NCBI GenBank assembly: GCA_900553815.1
Contig: USEY01000044.1
Coordinates: 1 to 31,655 of the forward strand
DNA: 31,655 nt
Reading direction: 5' to 3'
Source: an uncultured Bacteroides sp.
Lineage (GTDB): Bacteria; Bacteroidota; Bacteroidia; Bacteroidales; Bacteroidaceae
Of this stretch, positions 18,670 through 26,122 are shown piece by piece. Below the pieces are notes generated by a model. It made no database searches. It was not told the DNA's origin and saw only the letters and a program-made list of their open reading frames with translations. How positions within the stretch are numbered: position 1 is the stretch's first letter; the number at the start of each line of letters is the position of its first letter. A program made the translations under genes and the position numbers.

Positions 18670-18779
18670 CCTTGGCATATAATCATATAACATGATTTAT
18701 AGAATCAAGTAATATGATTTCTATTATCATTATACATGATTTACTATATCATATATAATGATTCTATCCTATTCCAGCA
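18670..18779. repeat. Tandem 22-bp repeat array with inverted half-sites upstream of the permease
   Basis: ATGATT occurs at 18692, 18714, 18736 and 18758, exactly 22 bp apart, and ATCAT-type half-sites occur 12 bp into the units (18682, 18704 as ATCAA, 18726, 18748). The unit pattern is ATGAT-N7-ATCAT. The period is about two helical turns, so proteins bound to successive units would line up on one DNA face. The array begins about 100 bp upstream of the permease ATG and is a candidate multi-site operator or enhancer. Confidence 0.7.
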
Positions 18780-18788
18780 CTTTCACAG

Positions 18789-18831
18789 GGTCAAGGCAGT
18801 ACATCGGACAGGCCAATCCAATACTTTGACC
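18789..18831 (-). terminator. Weak hairpin directly after the DUF4933-like gene
   Basis: GGTCAAGG (18789-18796) and CTTTGACC (18824-18831) form an 8-pair stem (one G-U) ending 1 bp before the stop codon of the lipoprotein gene. No U-tract follows, so it may only slow transcription or protect the 3' end, and read-through into the ABC genes is possible. Confidence 0.3.
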
Positions 18832-20232
18832 TTACTCTATCAGCACCAGCACGATTTCCTCGTCCTTCCATTGCCTCGACAAAGTCAGGTCAGGCAGCTT
18901 CTCCTTTAGCCACTTTCCTTTGAAGTTGGCAGCAGCCCGGTTGTCTATCGCCAGCGAAGGCAGGAAGGAAAAGTCCGTACCATCTACCCGGAAAGGCAGT
19001 CGGGCATACGTGTACCGGTCTGCCTTGCCGGTCTGATCGGGCAGGCTGAAGAAGTCACCCGTCAGTTTGTCGTACACCAGTGTGTGAAGCGTCACTTTCC
19101 CCTCACGGCGAGCATTGGGCGAATCATAGCTGCACGACAGTTGAATCAGCAGGTGTCTGTTTGTTTCTATCCAGCTGTTCACCAGATAATATCCGTCGAG
19201 ACTGTTCTTCAGACTGCTCACCACATATTTGCCCGTAGGGCGCTTCAAGGCACCGAAGTCCAGCCGCCAGACGGCCTTGAGCGTGGAGGCGTCCGTCAGT
19301 TCGTAGACGGTATTATCGTAAGCCATGCGCAGGCGGAGCTTCCCTTCATATTCATACACATCACCGTATTCGCCGTTGCGGTAGGTAGAGGTGGGCACAT
19401 AGTCCTCGGCATCGTTCACCGTGAAGCGGCACAGTGTGTCGCCCTTCTGCCCGAAGGTGCAGAGGCGCGAACTGAAAGGCTCGGTCATCAGCCAGCCGCC
19501 GGCCGTGACGCCAAAGGCATTGCCCTGCGTCTTGCCAATGGGCAGCTTGCTGGGCAAGCTTTCGGGGGTCCACGGTTCGGTTGCTTCCACCAAAACATCC
19601 CACGGCAGAGTGGCCACGGCATATTCATAGCGAAGACGGTCGTCTGCTTCAGTCTCCTGCCCTGCATAGAGTCCGCGAAGCTGGCGGGTGGAAAAATCGT
19701 AGCCCACCTGGCTGAGACGCCGGATGTTGCGTATGCCATATCCTGTCTGTCCGTCACCCATCTTCATTTCACTGATTTCTACGTCATTCCTGAAGAGCAC
19801 CTTACGCAGTTTCATCTCCTTGTCCAGCAGGCAGACAGCTTCGTAATCCGTCAGCAGCCAACCATCGTCCACGGGCAACAGATTCAGACCTAAGCCATGT
19901 CCTTCATAGCCTGTGGGACGGAAGGTAAGGGTACCAAATTCGTTGGGCTTCAGCACACGTACATTCTTCAAGGCGGCGGGCACGTTGAGCACCTTGGCAC
20001 CCGTACGGATAATAGTCGGCTGATACTTGATGCCTGCGGGCGGACGGTAGTCGGTGGCAAAGGTATCCAGGCTGGCAGCAGCCTGTTGGCGCAAGGCTTC
20101 CTGTTCGGCAGCCTGTGCCTCCAATTCGGTCGCTGCTTCCTCCCGGCTCATGCCCGGACGGCGTTGTCCGCACGAAGCTTGCACGACCAACAGTGAAAAT
20201 GCCAATACATGTAAAAAGAGTTTGTTCATCAT
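18832..20232 (-). CDS. DUF4933-like lipoprotein under a sigma-54 promoter
   Basis: An exported lipoprotein of 466 residues (lipobox VQASC, Cys 21), followed by a Glu/Ala-rich, probably coiled-coil linker (MSREEAATELEAQAAEQEALRQQ) and a beta-rich body with LDFG- and YDKLTGDF-type strands that suggest a propeller-like fold. I recall this as DUF4933 of Bacteroides; no activity is known. The frame runs back to 20289, but the sigma-54 promoter at 20262-20277 lies inside that extension, so ATG 20232 (or 20229) is the start. It sits between the permease and the NtrC-type activator, so it is probably part of that response. Confidence 0.75.
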   Translation of the reverse strand: MMNKLFLHVLAFSLLVVQASCGQRRPGMSREEAATELEAQAAEQEALRQQAAASLDTFATDYRPPAGIKYQPTIIRTGAKVLNVPAALKNVRVLKPNEFGTLTFRPTGYEGHGLGLNLLPVDDGWLLTDYEAVCLLDKEMKLRKVLFRNDVEISEMKMGDGQTGYGIRNIRRLSQVGYDFSTRQLRGLYAGQETEADDRLRYEYAVATLPWDVLVEATEPWTPESLPSKLPIGKTQGNAFGVTAGGWLMTEPFSSRLCTFGQKGDTLCRFTVNDAEDYVPTSTYRNGEYGDVYEYEGKLRLRMAYDNTVYELTDASTLKAVWRLDFGALKRPTGKYVVSSLKNSLDGYYLVNSWIETNRHLLIQLSCSYDSPNARREGKVTLHTLVYDKLTGDFFSLPDQTGKADRYTYARLPFRVDGTDFSFLPSLAIDNRAAANFKGKWLKEKLPDLTLSRQWKDEEIVLVLIE

Positions 20233-20261
20233 ATTACCTATAAATCTATAAAACAGGCAGG

Positions 20262-20277
20262 GCAACATCTGTGCCAA
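20262..20277 (-). promoter_or_regulatory. Sigma-54 (RpoN) promoter of the DUF4933-like lipoprotein gene
   Basis: The minus strand reads TTGGCAC-AGATG-TTGC from 20277 down to 20262. The essential GG (-24) and GC (-12) are exactly 10 bp apart, and nearly all positions match the sigma-54 consensus TGGCAC-N5-TTGC. Transcription should start near 20250, about 20 nt before the ATG. The divergent gene encodes an NtrC-family sigma-54 activator, which makes the site biologically coherent. Confidence 0.88.
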
Positions 20278-20330
20278 ATTCTCAAACAACTATTCATCAA
20301 ACGATTAACTATAATAGAGGTGATGAAAAA

Positions 20331-20366
20331 CGTACGATTCCGTACACCTATCGCACGCTGGCGTAC
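20331..20366. promoter_or_regulatory. Phased CGTAC repeats: candidate activator-binding (enhancer) sites
   Basis: CGTAC occurs at 20331, 20341 and 20362, spaced 10 and 21 bp (one and two helical turns). The first pair forms a dyad, GTACG-ATTC-CGTAC (20332-20345). They sit about 55-90 bp upstream of the sigma-54 -24 element and just upstream of the activator's own -7 box at 20391, so they could serve both activation of the lipoprotein gene and autoregulation. Confidence 0.6.
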
Positions 20367-20390
20367 ACTGGATTATCAAAAAAGAATACG

Positions 20391-20398
20391 TATCTTTG
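20391..20398 (+). promoter_or_regulatory. Candidate -7 promoter box for the response regulator-kinase operon
   Basis: TATCTTTG matches TAnnTTTG. No clear -33 box. Transcription would begin near 20405, so the mRNA would start with the ACCACAGAG hairpin repeat at 20403-20472. Confidence 0.5.
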
Positions 20399-20402
20399 AG
20401 GC

Positions 20403-20472
20403 ACCACAGAGTACACAAGGATATCACAAAGTTTAAATAAAGAATTCTGTGTAACTCTGTGTCCTCTGTGGT
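20403..20472 (+). repeat. ACCACAGAG...CTCTGTGGT imperfect inverted repeat in the regulator leader
   Basis: ACCACAGAG (20403-20411) pairs with CTCTGTGGT (20464-20472); after one mismatch five more pairs follow (ACACA / TGTGT). It resembles a 'CTCTGTGTCCTCTGTGGT' repeat that I recall in intergenic DNA of many bacteria; that is from memory. It would form the 5'-terminal hairpin of the regulator mRNA. Confidence 0.55.
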
Positions 20473-20489
20473 AAAAAGACAACACTCTC

Positions 20490-21878
20490 ATGAAACAAGG
20501 AAAAATACTCATCGTAGACGACAACGAAGACATACTCTTTACCCTGAAGATGCTGCTGCGCCCGCTGGCCGGGCAGGTCACCGCACTCTCCAACCCGCGC
20601 GAAATGCTGCCTCTGCTGTCGCGTGTCAGGCACGATGTCATCCTGTTGGACATGAACTTCCGCCACGATGCTGTCAGCGGACGGGAAGGTTTTGCCTGGC
20701 TGGAAGAGATTCTGAAGCTCGACCCGCAGGCGGTGGTCATTTTCATCACCGCCTATAGCGACACGGAGAAGGCGGTGCAAGCCATCAAACAAGGAGCTAC
20801 CGACTTCATCCCCAAGCCCTGGCAGAACGACAAGTTACTGGCTACCGTTTCCGCAGCACTGCAACTCAGCTTCAGCCGACACGAAACGAAGACAATCAAA
20901 GAGTCACCCAAGCTCAATAAGCAGGAAGAAGCCGAAACAGCTGCTACACCTGCCGAACCGACGCACATCATCGGCGAGTCGGCCGCCATGCAGGCATTGA
21001 TGCAGACCGTACGGAAATGTTCGGACACGGATGCCAACCTCTTGCTCTTGGGAGAGAACGGAACAGGCAAGGACTTGCTGGCGCGCTACATCTACGAACA
21101 GTCGCCCCGCCATACGAAACCCTATGTATCCATCGACCTGGGCAGCATCCCCGAACCGTTGTTCGAAAGCGAGCTGTTCGGCTACGAGAAAGGTGCTTTC
21201 ACCGATGCCCGACGCCCCAAGCCGGGACGCATGGAAGCAGCCACAGGCGGCACACTCTTCCTGAACGAAATAGGCAACCTTAGCCTGCCCATGCAGGCCA
21301 AGTTGCTCTCCGTCATCGAGCAGCGGCGTGCCTCGCGCCTCGGCTCCACTGCTACCTATCCTGTAGACGTACGCCTGATATGTGCCACCAATACCGACCT
21401 CTACACCGCCATCGACCACCGTGAGTTCCGACAAGACCTGCTTTACCGCATCAATACCATCGAACTGCGCCTGCCGCCCCTTCGCGAACGGGGTGACGAC
21501 CTTTTCCTGCTGGCCGACTTCTTCCTGCAACGCTATGCCTGCAAGTATCGTAAAGAAATAAAGGGTATCGGACGCGAGGCACGCCGCCAGCTGCAACAGT
21601 ATCGCTGGCCGGGCAACGTGCGCGAGCTGGAACATGCCGTGGAGCGGGCAGTCATTCTGTCCACCGGCCCGATGCTTACCCCTCGCGACTTCCACCTGCA
21701 AGGCCGCCTGACACACGAACCGCAGGACGAAAGGGAACGTTACAACCTGGAGCGCATCGAACGCGAAAGTATTGATGAAGTATTGCGTCTGTGCAACGGC
21801 AACATCACCTTGGCCGCTGAAATGCTGGGCATCACACGCACATCGCTGTACAGAAGAATTGAGAAGTATAAATTGTAG
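20490..21878 (+). CDS. Sigma-54-dependent response regulator (NtrC family)
   Basis: A 462-residue bacterial enhancer-binding protein. Receiver domain 1-125: acidic pair D10/D11, phosphoacceptor D54, T87, K109. AAA+ domain ~158-395: Walker A GENGTGKD (188-195), sigma-54-contact loop GAFTDA (235-240; canonical GAFTGA), Walker B LFLNE (256-260, with Asn 259 where Asp is expected), REFRQDLLYR arginine-finger region, RWPGNVREL sensor II (~372-380). Fis-type HTH ~418-462 (GNITLAAEMLGITRTSLYRRI). It should receive phosphate from the kinase encoded 11 bp downstream and activate sigma-54 promoters such as 20262-20277. The Walker B substitution is striking; see findings. Confidence 0.95.
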   Translation: MKQGKILIVDDNEDILFTLKMLLRPLAGQVTALSNPREMLPLLSRVRHDVILLDMNFRHDAVSGREGFAWLEEILKLDPQAVVIFITAYSDTEKAVQAIKQGATDFIPKPWQNDKLLATVSAALQLSFSRHETKTIKESPKLNKQEEAETAATPAEPTHIIGESAAMQALMQTVRKCSDTDANLLLLGENGTGKDLLARYIYEQSPRHTKPYVSIDLGSIPEPLFESELFGYEKGAFTDARRPKPGRMEAATGGTLFLNEIGNLSLPMQAKLLSVIEQRRASRLGSTATYPVDVRLICATNTDLYTAIDHREFRQDLLYRINTIELRLPPLRERGDDLFLLADFFLQRYACKYRKEIKGIGREARRQLQQYRWPGNVRELEHAVERAVILSTGPMLTPRDFHLQGRLTHEPQDERERYNLERIERESIDEVLRLCNGNITLAAEMLGITRTSLYRRIEKYKL

Positions 21879-21889
21879 TTGACAACAAT

Positions 21890-23245
21890 ATGAAACCTCA
21901 CTGGTCCCATACCCCCCTGTTGCTCACCACCGCCCTGCTAGCCTCCAGCCTGCTTACGGCCTGGATGGCTGTACAAGGTTTCTATATCAACATGTGTCTG
22001 GCAGCTCTGCTGACACTGGGCATAGCCTGGGCCGTCTGCCGGTACATGAACCGTACGTCGCGCCTCATGGAACAGTTCGTGCAATCGGTACGCTACTCTG
22101 AATTTCCTGAAGCCTTCGGCAGTAACCGGACCACTCATCAGGGCCTGCCACCTGAACTATTGGACAGCATGCAGGAGGCACTGGAGCACTACCGCAACAA
22201 TCTGCAACAGAAGGAAAGCCGCCTGCTCTACTTCCAAGCTCTGGCCAATCACATTGACACGGCTATTCTGGTCTATACGCCCGAAGGAAACATCGAATGG
22301 ATGAACCATGCAGCCACCTATCTGCTGGCTACAGCCGTGAATGAACAGCAAGCAGAGACCTGGGTACTAAAAGCCCCCAAAACAATTGACGACCTGCATC
22401 ACTTCCATCCCGACCTGCCCAAACAGCTGCGTGCCCTCCACCCCGATTCACTCCAGGTTTTACAGGTAAAACAACAGGAAGAACTGACACAACTGGCCTT
22501 ATCGGGCATGGAGTTCATCCTGCAAGGCCGCCACCTGACCATTGCCAGCCTGAAGAACATACACTCGGCTCTCGACAATCAGGAAACACAAGCCTGGCAG
22601 AAACTGATACGGGTATTGACACACGAAATCATGAACTCCATCACCCCCATTGTCTCCTTGGCCGAACTGATGGAACGGCAAATAAACCAACTGCCCGTTG
22701 ACGAGCAAGACAAAGAAGACATGCGACAGATGCTGGCTACCATTGCCCGCCGCGGACTCGCACTGACTCATTTTGTCGACAGCTACCGCGAAGTGTCGCA
22801 TTTGCCACAGCCCCTACTTCAACCACTCGACGCTACCTCGCTGCTCGAAGACGTCCTCCGCTTCATGCAGACCACGGCAAACGACCTTCACCTCAACCTT
22901 CCGCCTGCTCCCCTCCGCGTGCTGGCCGACAAAGGCCAAATTGAACAGGTGCTTATCAACCTGATTAAAAATGCCCGCGAGAACGATGCCCAGTACATCA
23001 CCCTATCGGCAGGTATCACCCCTACCGGACGCACCTTCCTCCGTGTGACCGACAACGGTACCGGTATAGACCCCGAGGTACAGGAACGAATCTTTATACC
23101 ATTCTTCAGCACCAAGCCGGGTGGTTCGGGCATCGGCCTTACACTGGCCCGACAGATTATGCACCAGCACGGAGGCTGCATTGATGTACGTTCCTGCCCT
23201 GGGGAGGGAAGTACATTCACACTGCTGTTTCCTTACCACACATAA
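21890..23245 (+). CDS. Sensor histidine kinase, NtrB-like partner of the sigma-54 regulator
   Basis: A 451-residue membrane kinase. Two N-terminal TM segments (~9-28 and ~33-52) with almost no periplasmic loop, so it probably senses from within the membrane or cytoplasm. A PAS-like region (~115-225) and HisKA with H245 in VLTHEIMNSITPI follow. The HATPase_c domain has N box NLIKNA (357-362), G1 DNGTG (388-392), F box FIPFFSTK (402-409) and G2 GSGIGLTLA (412-420). All catalytic motifs look intact. It starts 11 bp after the regulator stop, so the two form one operon. The signal is unknown; control of the neighbouring lipoprotein and ABC genes is inferred. Confidence 0.95.
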   Translation: MKPHWSHTPLLLTTALLASSLLTAWMAVQGFYINMCLAALLTLGIAWAVCRYMNRTSRLMEQFVQSVRYSEFPEAFGSNRTTHQGLPPELLDSMQEALEHYRNNLQQKESRLLYFQALANHIDTAILVYTPEGNIEWMNHAATYLLATAVNEQQAETWVLKAPKTIDDLHHFHPDLPKQLRALHPDSLQVLQVKQQEELTQLALSGMEFILQGRHLTIASLKNIHSALDNQETQAWQKLIRVLTHEIMNSITPIVSLAELMERQINQLPVDEQDKEDMRQMLATIARRGLALTHFVDSYREVSHLPQPLLQPLDATSLLEDVLRFMQTTANDLHLNLPPAPLRVLADKGQIEQVLINLIKNARENDAQYITLSAGITPTGRTFLRVTDNGTGIDPEVQERIFIPFFSTKPGGSGIGLTLARQIMHQHGGCIDVRSCPGEGSTFTLLFPYHT

Positions 23246-23426
23246 ATCAAAGCCATTCTAACGGACCCTAATCCGCAACCAATAAGCTGTTATTGACATA
23301 CTCTACATTAATAGCGGATATACTTAATCCCAAACACGCAGTCCATCGTTCATCCGACTGTTCTATTTCACCGATATATTATATTACTTATACCAACAAC
23401 CTGTGAAGTCCAAGGAAAAACAGCCC

Positions 23427-23453
23427 TATCTTTGTCAGAAAACACTATCTTTG
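23427..23453 (+). promoter_or_regulatory. Tandem -7 promoter boxes for the phosphoesterase operon
   Basis: TATCTTTG occurs twice, at 23427-23434 and 23446-23453. Starts would fall near 23441 and 23460, before the ATG at 23478, so the GTG at 23403 cannot be the coding start. The rest of the 232-bp gap from 23246 contains nothing else I can name. Confidence 0.55.
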
Positions 23454-23477
23454 TCCCCGTCATTACATGAAACGATT

Positions 23478-24290
23478 ATGCACAACATAGCTAAACGAAT
23501 GGCAACAGGGATATTGGCTATACTGACACTTGGCAGTTGTGAACTGATAGACTATCATCCCTACGACGTTCGCGTCAGTGGCGAGACCGACGTCAATGCC
23601 CACAACATAGCCGAAATAGAGCGCAATTGCTTGGGCAAAGATACGTTGCGTTTCATCACGATGGGTGACTCACAGCGATGGTATGATGAAACCGAAGACT
23701 TTGTCAAAGATGTAAACCGGCGAAAAGACATTGATTTCGTGATTCACGGAGGTGACATGAGTGACTTTGGGCTGACCAATGAATTCATGTGGCAACGCGA
23801 CATCATGAACAAACTGAATGTGCCCTACGTTACCCTGATAGGCAATCATGACTGCCTGGGTACCGGCGAAGAATCTTACAGGGCCATCTTTGGCGACCCT
23901 AATTTCTCGTTCATTGCCGGGCGCGTCAAGTTCGTATGTCTTAATACAAACGCCATCGAATATGACTATTCACGTCCTATTCCTGACTTTAACTTCATCG
24001 AACAGGAATTCACGGACCGGGTCGATGAGTTCGACCGCACCGTTGTATCCATGCATATCCGCCCTTTCTGCATGGAATTCAACAACAACGTGGCCAACGT
24101 GTTTCAGCTCTATCTGAAACAGTATCCCGGCCTGCTTTTCTGCACGGCTGCCCACGAGCATCATTTATTTGAAGAAGACCTGTTTGACGACGGCATCATG
24201 TACTACATGAGTGATTGCATGAAAGGTCGTAGTTATTATCTCTTTACCATAACTCCCGAAGGATATGAACGCGAAGTCATCTATTTCTGA
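23478..24290 (+). CDS. Calcineurin-like metallophosphoesterase, lipoprotein
   Basis: A 270-residue exported phosphoesterase with lipobox LTLGSC (Cys 21). Metal-site motifs in order: GDSQ (replacing the usual GDxH), GGDMSD, GNHD, a His in VSMHIRPF, and AHEHH near the C-terminus (replacing GHxH). The DSQ variant is seen in related cell-surface phosphatases, so activity is plausible; the substrate is unknown. ATG 23478 fits the tandem promoters; 23496 is an alternative. Its last 26 bp overlap the next gene, so the two are probably translationally coupled. Confidence 0.88.
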   Translation: MHNIAKRMATGILAILTLGSCELIDYHPYDVRVSGETDVNAHNIAEIERNCLGKDTLRFITMGDSQRWYDETEDFVKDVNRRKDIDFVIHGGDMSDFGLTNEFMWQRDIMNKLNVPYVTLIGNHDCLGTGEESYRAIFGDPNFSFIAGRVKFVCLNTNAIEYDYSRPIPDFNFIEQEFTDRVDEFDRTVVSMHIRPFCMEFNNNVANVFQLYLKQYPGLLFCTAAHEHHLFEEDLFDDGIMYYMSDCMKGRSYYLFTITPEGYEREVIYF

Positions 24291-25080
24291 GCTGCTTGCT
24301 GTCAACAGGCAGCGTATCCTTGGCTGCCTACTATGCCTGACGGTCTTCTGTCCATTAATATGGTCACAGGGGCACCCCGATATAAACTGTAGCCATCTTG
24401 CCGATACCCTATCCTATATTGTAAAGACTGACACACTCATCGTCATGGAATACGATACTATCTGGCTCTCAGCCCAACAGACCGAGGCAAATAAAGAGGA
24501 GACAGAAGGACGAAGCCGATACGACCGCCGCATACACCGATACCGCAAACACTGGGAAGCACTGATACCCACCCACACCAAGCTGCAATTTGCAGGCAAT
24601 ATGGGACTGCTTTCTATTGGTACCGGTTGGGACTATGGCAAACGAAACCAATGGGAAACTGACATTCTCTTTGGTTTCCTGCCCAAATATGAATCGAAAA
24701 GAGCCAAAGTCACCTTCACGCTGAAACAGAACTATATACCCTGGAGTATTTCCATCAAGGATGGACCATGGTCCATAGAGCCGCTGGCATGCGGAATATA
24801 CTTCAACACCGTATTTGGTGACGAATTTTGGGTGAACGAACCTGAAAGATACCCCAAAGGCTACTACGGATTTTCATCGAAAGTACGCATCCATGCTTTT
24901 CTGGGACAACGGATAACATGGGTCATCCCTCCCCATCTGAGAATCGGCGCCCGCGAAGTGACATGGTTCTATGAATTAAGCACCAGTGACCTTTACCTCA
25001 TCAGTGCTTTTACCAATAAATACCTGAAACCCAAAGACTACCTGAGTCTGTCATTTGGCATAAAACTGAGAGTTTTCTAA
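24265..25080 (+). CDS. Predicted secreted or outer-membrane protein, unknown function
   Basis: A 271-residue protein not recognised. The N-terminus has a basic and then hydrophobic stretch (VNRQRILGCLLCLTVFCPLIWS) typical of a signal peptide, then charged sequence (EETEGRSRYDRRIHRYRKH). From ~105 on there are alternating aromatic strands (ETDILFGFLPKYESK, KVTFTLKQNYIPWSI, WFYELSTSDLYLIS) ending LSLSFGIKLRVF, with a C-terminal Phe as in outer-membrane barrels. ATG 24265 is inside the phosphoesterase gene (26-bp overlap, different frame) and is the only good start. An outer-membrane barrel partnered with the phosphoesterase is an inference. Confidence 0.65.
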   Translation: MNAKSSISELLAVNRQRILGCLLCLTVFCPLIWSQGHPDINCSHLADTLSYIVKTDTLIVMEYDTIWLSAQQTEANKEETEGRSRYDRRIHRYRKHWEALIPTHTKLQFAGNMGLLSIGTGWDYGKRNQWETDILFGFLPKYESKRAKVTFTLKQNYIPWSISIKDGPWSIEPLACGIYFNTVFGDEFWVNEPERYPKGYYGFSSKVRIHAFLGQRITWVIPPHLRIGAREVTWFYELSTSDLYLISAFTNKYLKPKDYLSLSFGIKLRVF

Positions 25081-25140
25081 AACGAATATTCAAATAGCTC
25101 ACAACAGAACAAAACAAACATCATAAAAACCAATAAGACA

Positions 25141-26025
25141 ATGAGAAAAATAAAAGTAGGTATCATTCAGCAAGCCAATACGGCCGACATGCGAATGAAT
25201 TTAATGAACCTGGCCAAAAGCATTGAGGCCTGCGCCGCACATGGTGCACAACTGGTAGTGCTGCAAGAGTTGCACAATAGCCTGTACTTCTGCCAAACAG
25301 AAAACACACAACTGTTTGACCTGGCCGAACCCATACCCGGCCCTTCTACAGGATTCTACTCGGAACTGGCAGCAGCCAACCATATCGTACTGGTCACCTC
25401 GCTCTTCGAAAAGCGTGCGCCCGGACTCTACCACAACACCGCCGTTGTGTTCGACCGCGACGGCAGCATAGCCGGGAAATATCGCAAGATGCACATCCCC
25501 GACGACCCTGCCTATTACGAGAAATTCTACTTCACTCCCGGCGACTTGGGATTCGAACCTATACAAACCTCACTGGGCAAACTGGGCGTATTGGTCTGCT
25601 GGGACCAATGGTATCCTGAAGCTGCCCGCCTGATGGCACTGAAGGGAGCCGAAATACTGATATATCCTACTGCCATTGGCTGGGAAAGTACAGATACCGA
25701 CGAGGAGAAAACACGCCAACTGGGTGCATGGATTATCTCGCAACGCGGACATGCCGTGGCCAACGGACTGCCGGTAGTATCCGTAAACCGTGTAGGACAC
25801 GAGCCCGATCCGTCGGGACAAACCAACGGCATCCTCTTCTGGGGCAACAGCTTCGTGGCTGGTCCACAAGGAGAACTACTGGCCCAGGCAAGCAATGACC
25901 GCCCTGAAAATCTGGTAGTGGAAATCGACATGGAACGTTCGGAGAATGTTCGCCGCTGGTGGCCATTCCTGCGCGACCGACGCATTGATGCCTATGAGGG
26001 TATTGTAAAACGATACTTGGACTAA
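25141..26025 (+). CDS. aguB: N-carbamoylputrescine amidase (nitrilase superfamily)
   Basis: Hydrolyses N-carbamoylputrescine to putrescine, CO2 and ammonia in the arginine/agmatine route to polyamines. The 294-residue length is typical. The Glu-Lys-Cys triad is visible: E43 (LQELHNS), K116 (GKYRKMHIP), C153 (LVCWDQWYPEAARLMA). The IGWE and RGHAVANG segments match AguB. Cytoplasmic. It follows a 60-bp AT-rich gap after the 24265 gene. The agmatine deiminase gene (aguA), which I would expect nearby, is not in the window; the next DNA is a REP-rich patch followed by the convergent fimbrial genes. Confidence 0.93.
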   Translation: MRKIKVGIIQQANTADMRMNLMNLAKSIEACAAHGAQLVVLQELHNSLYFCQTENTQLFDLAEPIPGPSTGFYSELAAANHIVLVTSLFEKRAPGLYHNTAVVFDRDGSIAGKYRKMHIPDDPAYYEKFYFTPGDLGFEPIQTSLGKLGVLVCWDQWYPEAARLMALKGAEILIYPTAIGWESTDTDEEKTRQLGAWIISQRGHAVANGLPVVSVNRVGHEPDPSGQTNGILFWGNSFVAGPQGELLAQASNDRPENLVVEIDMERSENVRRWWPFLRDRRIDAYEGIVKRYLD

Positions 26026-26122
26026 GGCCGACAGGAAGACACACAGATGACACAAGATAGGGACAGATGACCACAGGTTCTTAACTGCGGACTGTGGCGA
26101 GCTGGTTGCGCAGCCACGCGCC

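Noticed and set aside
18671..18690. TTGGCAT as a sigma-54 -24 element for a plus-strand promoter
   Set aside because: There is no GC at the -12 position, and no plus-strand gene follows within range.
18670..18779. CRISPR array
   Set aside because: The 22-bp units are directly tandem with no spacers, and no cas genes are present.
20904..21716. 270-codon minus-strand frame opposite the sigma-54 regulator
   Set aside because: Antisense to a fully motif-supported gene; no family signs of its own.
23403..23477. GTG start for the phosphoesterase
   Set aside because: It lies upstream of both -7 boxes; a good lipoprotein signal starts at ATG 23478.
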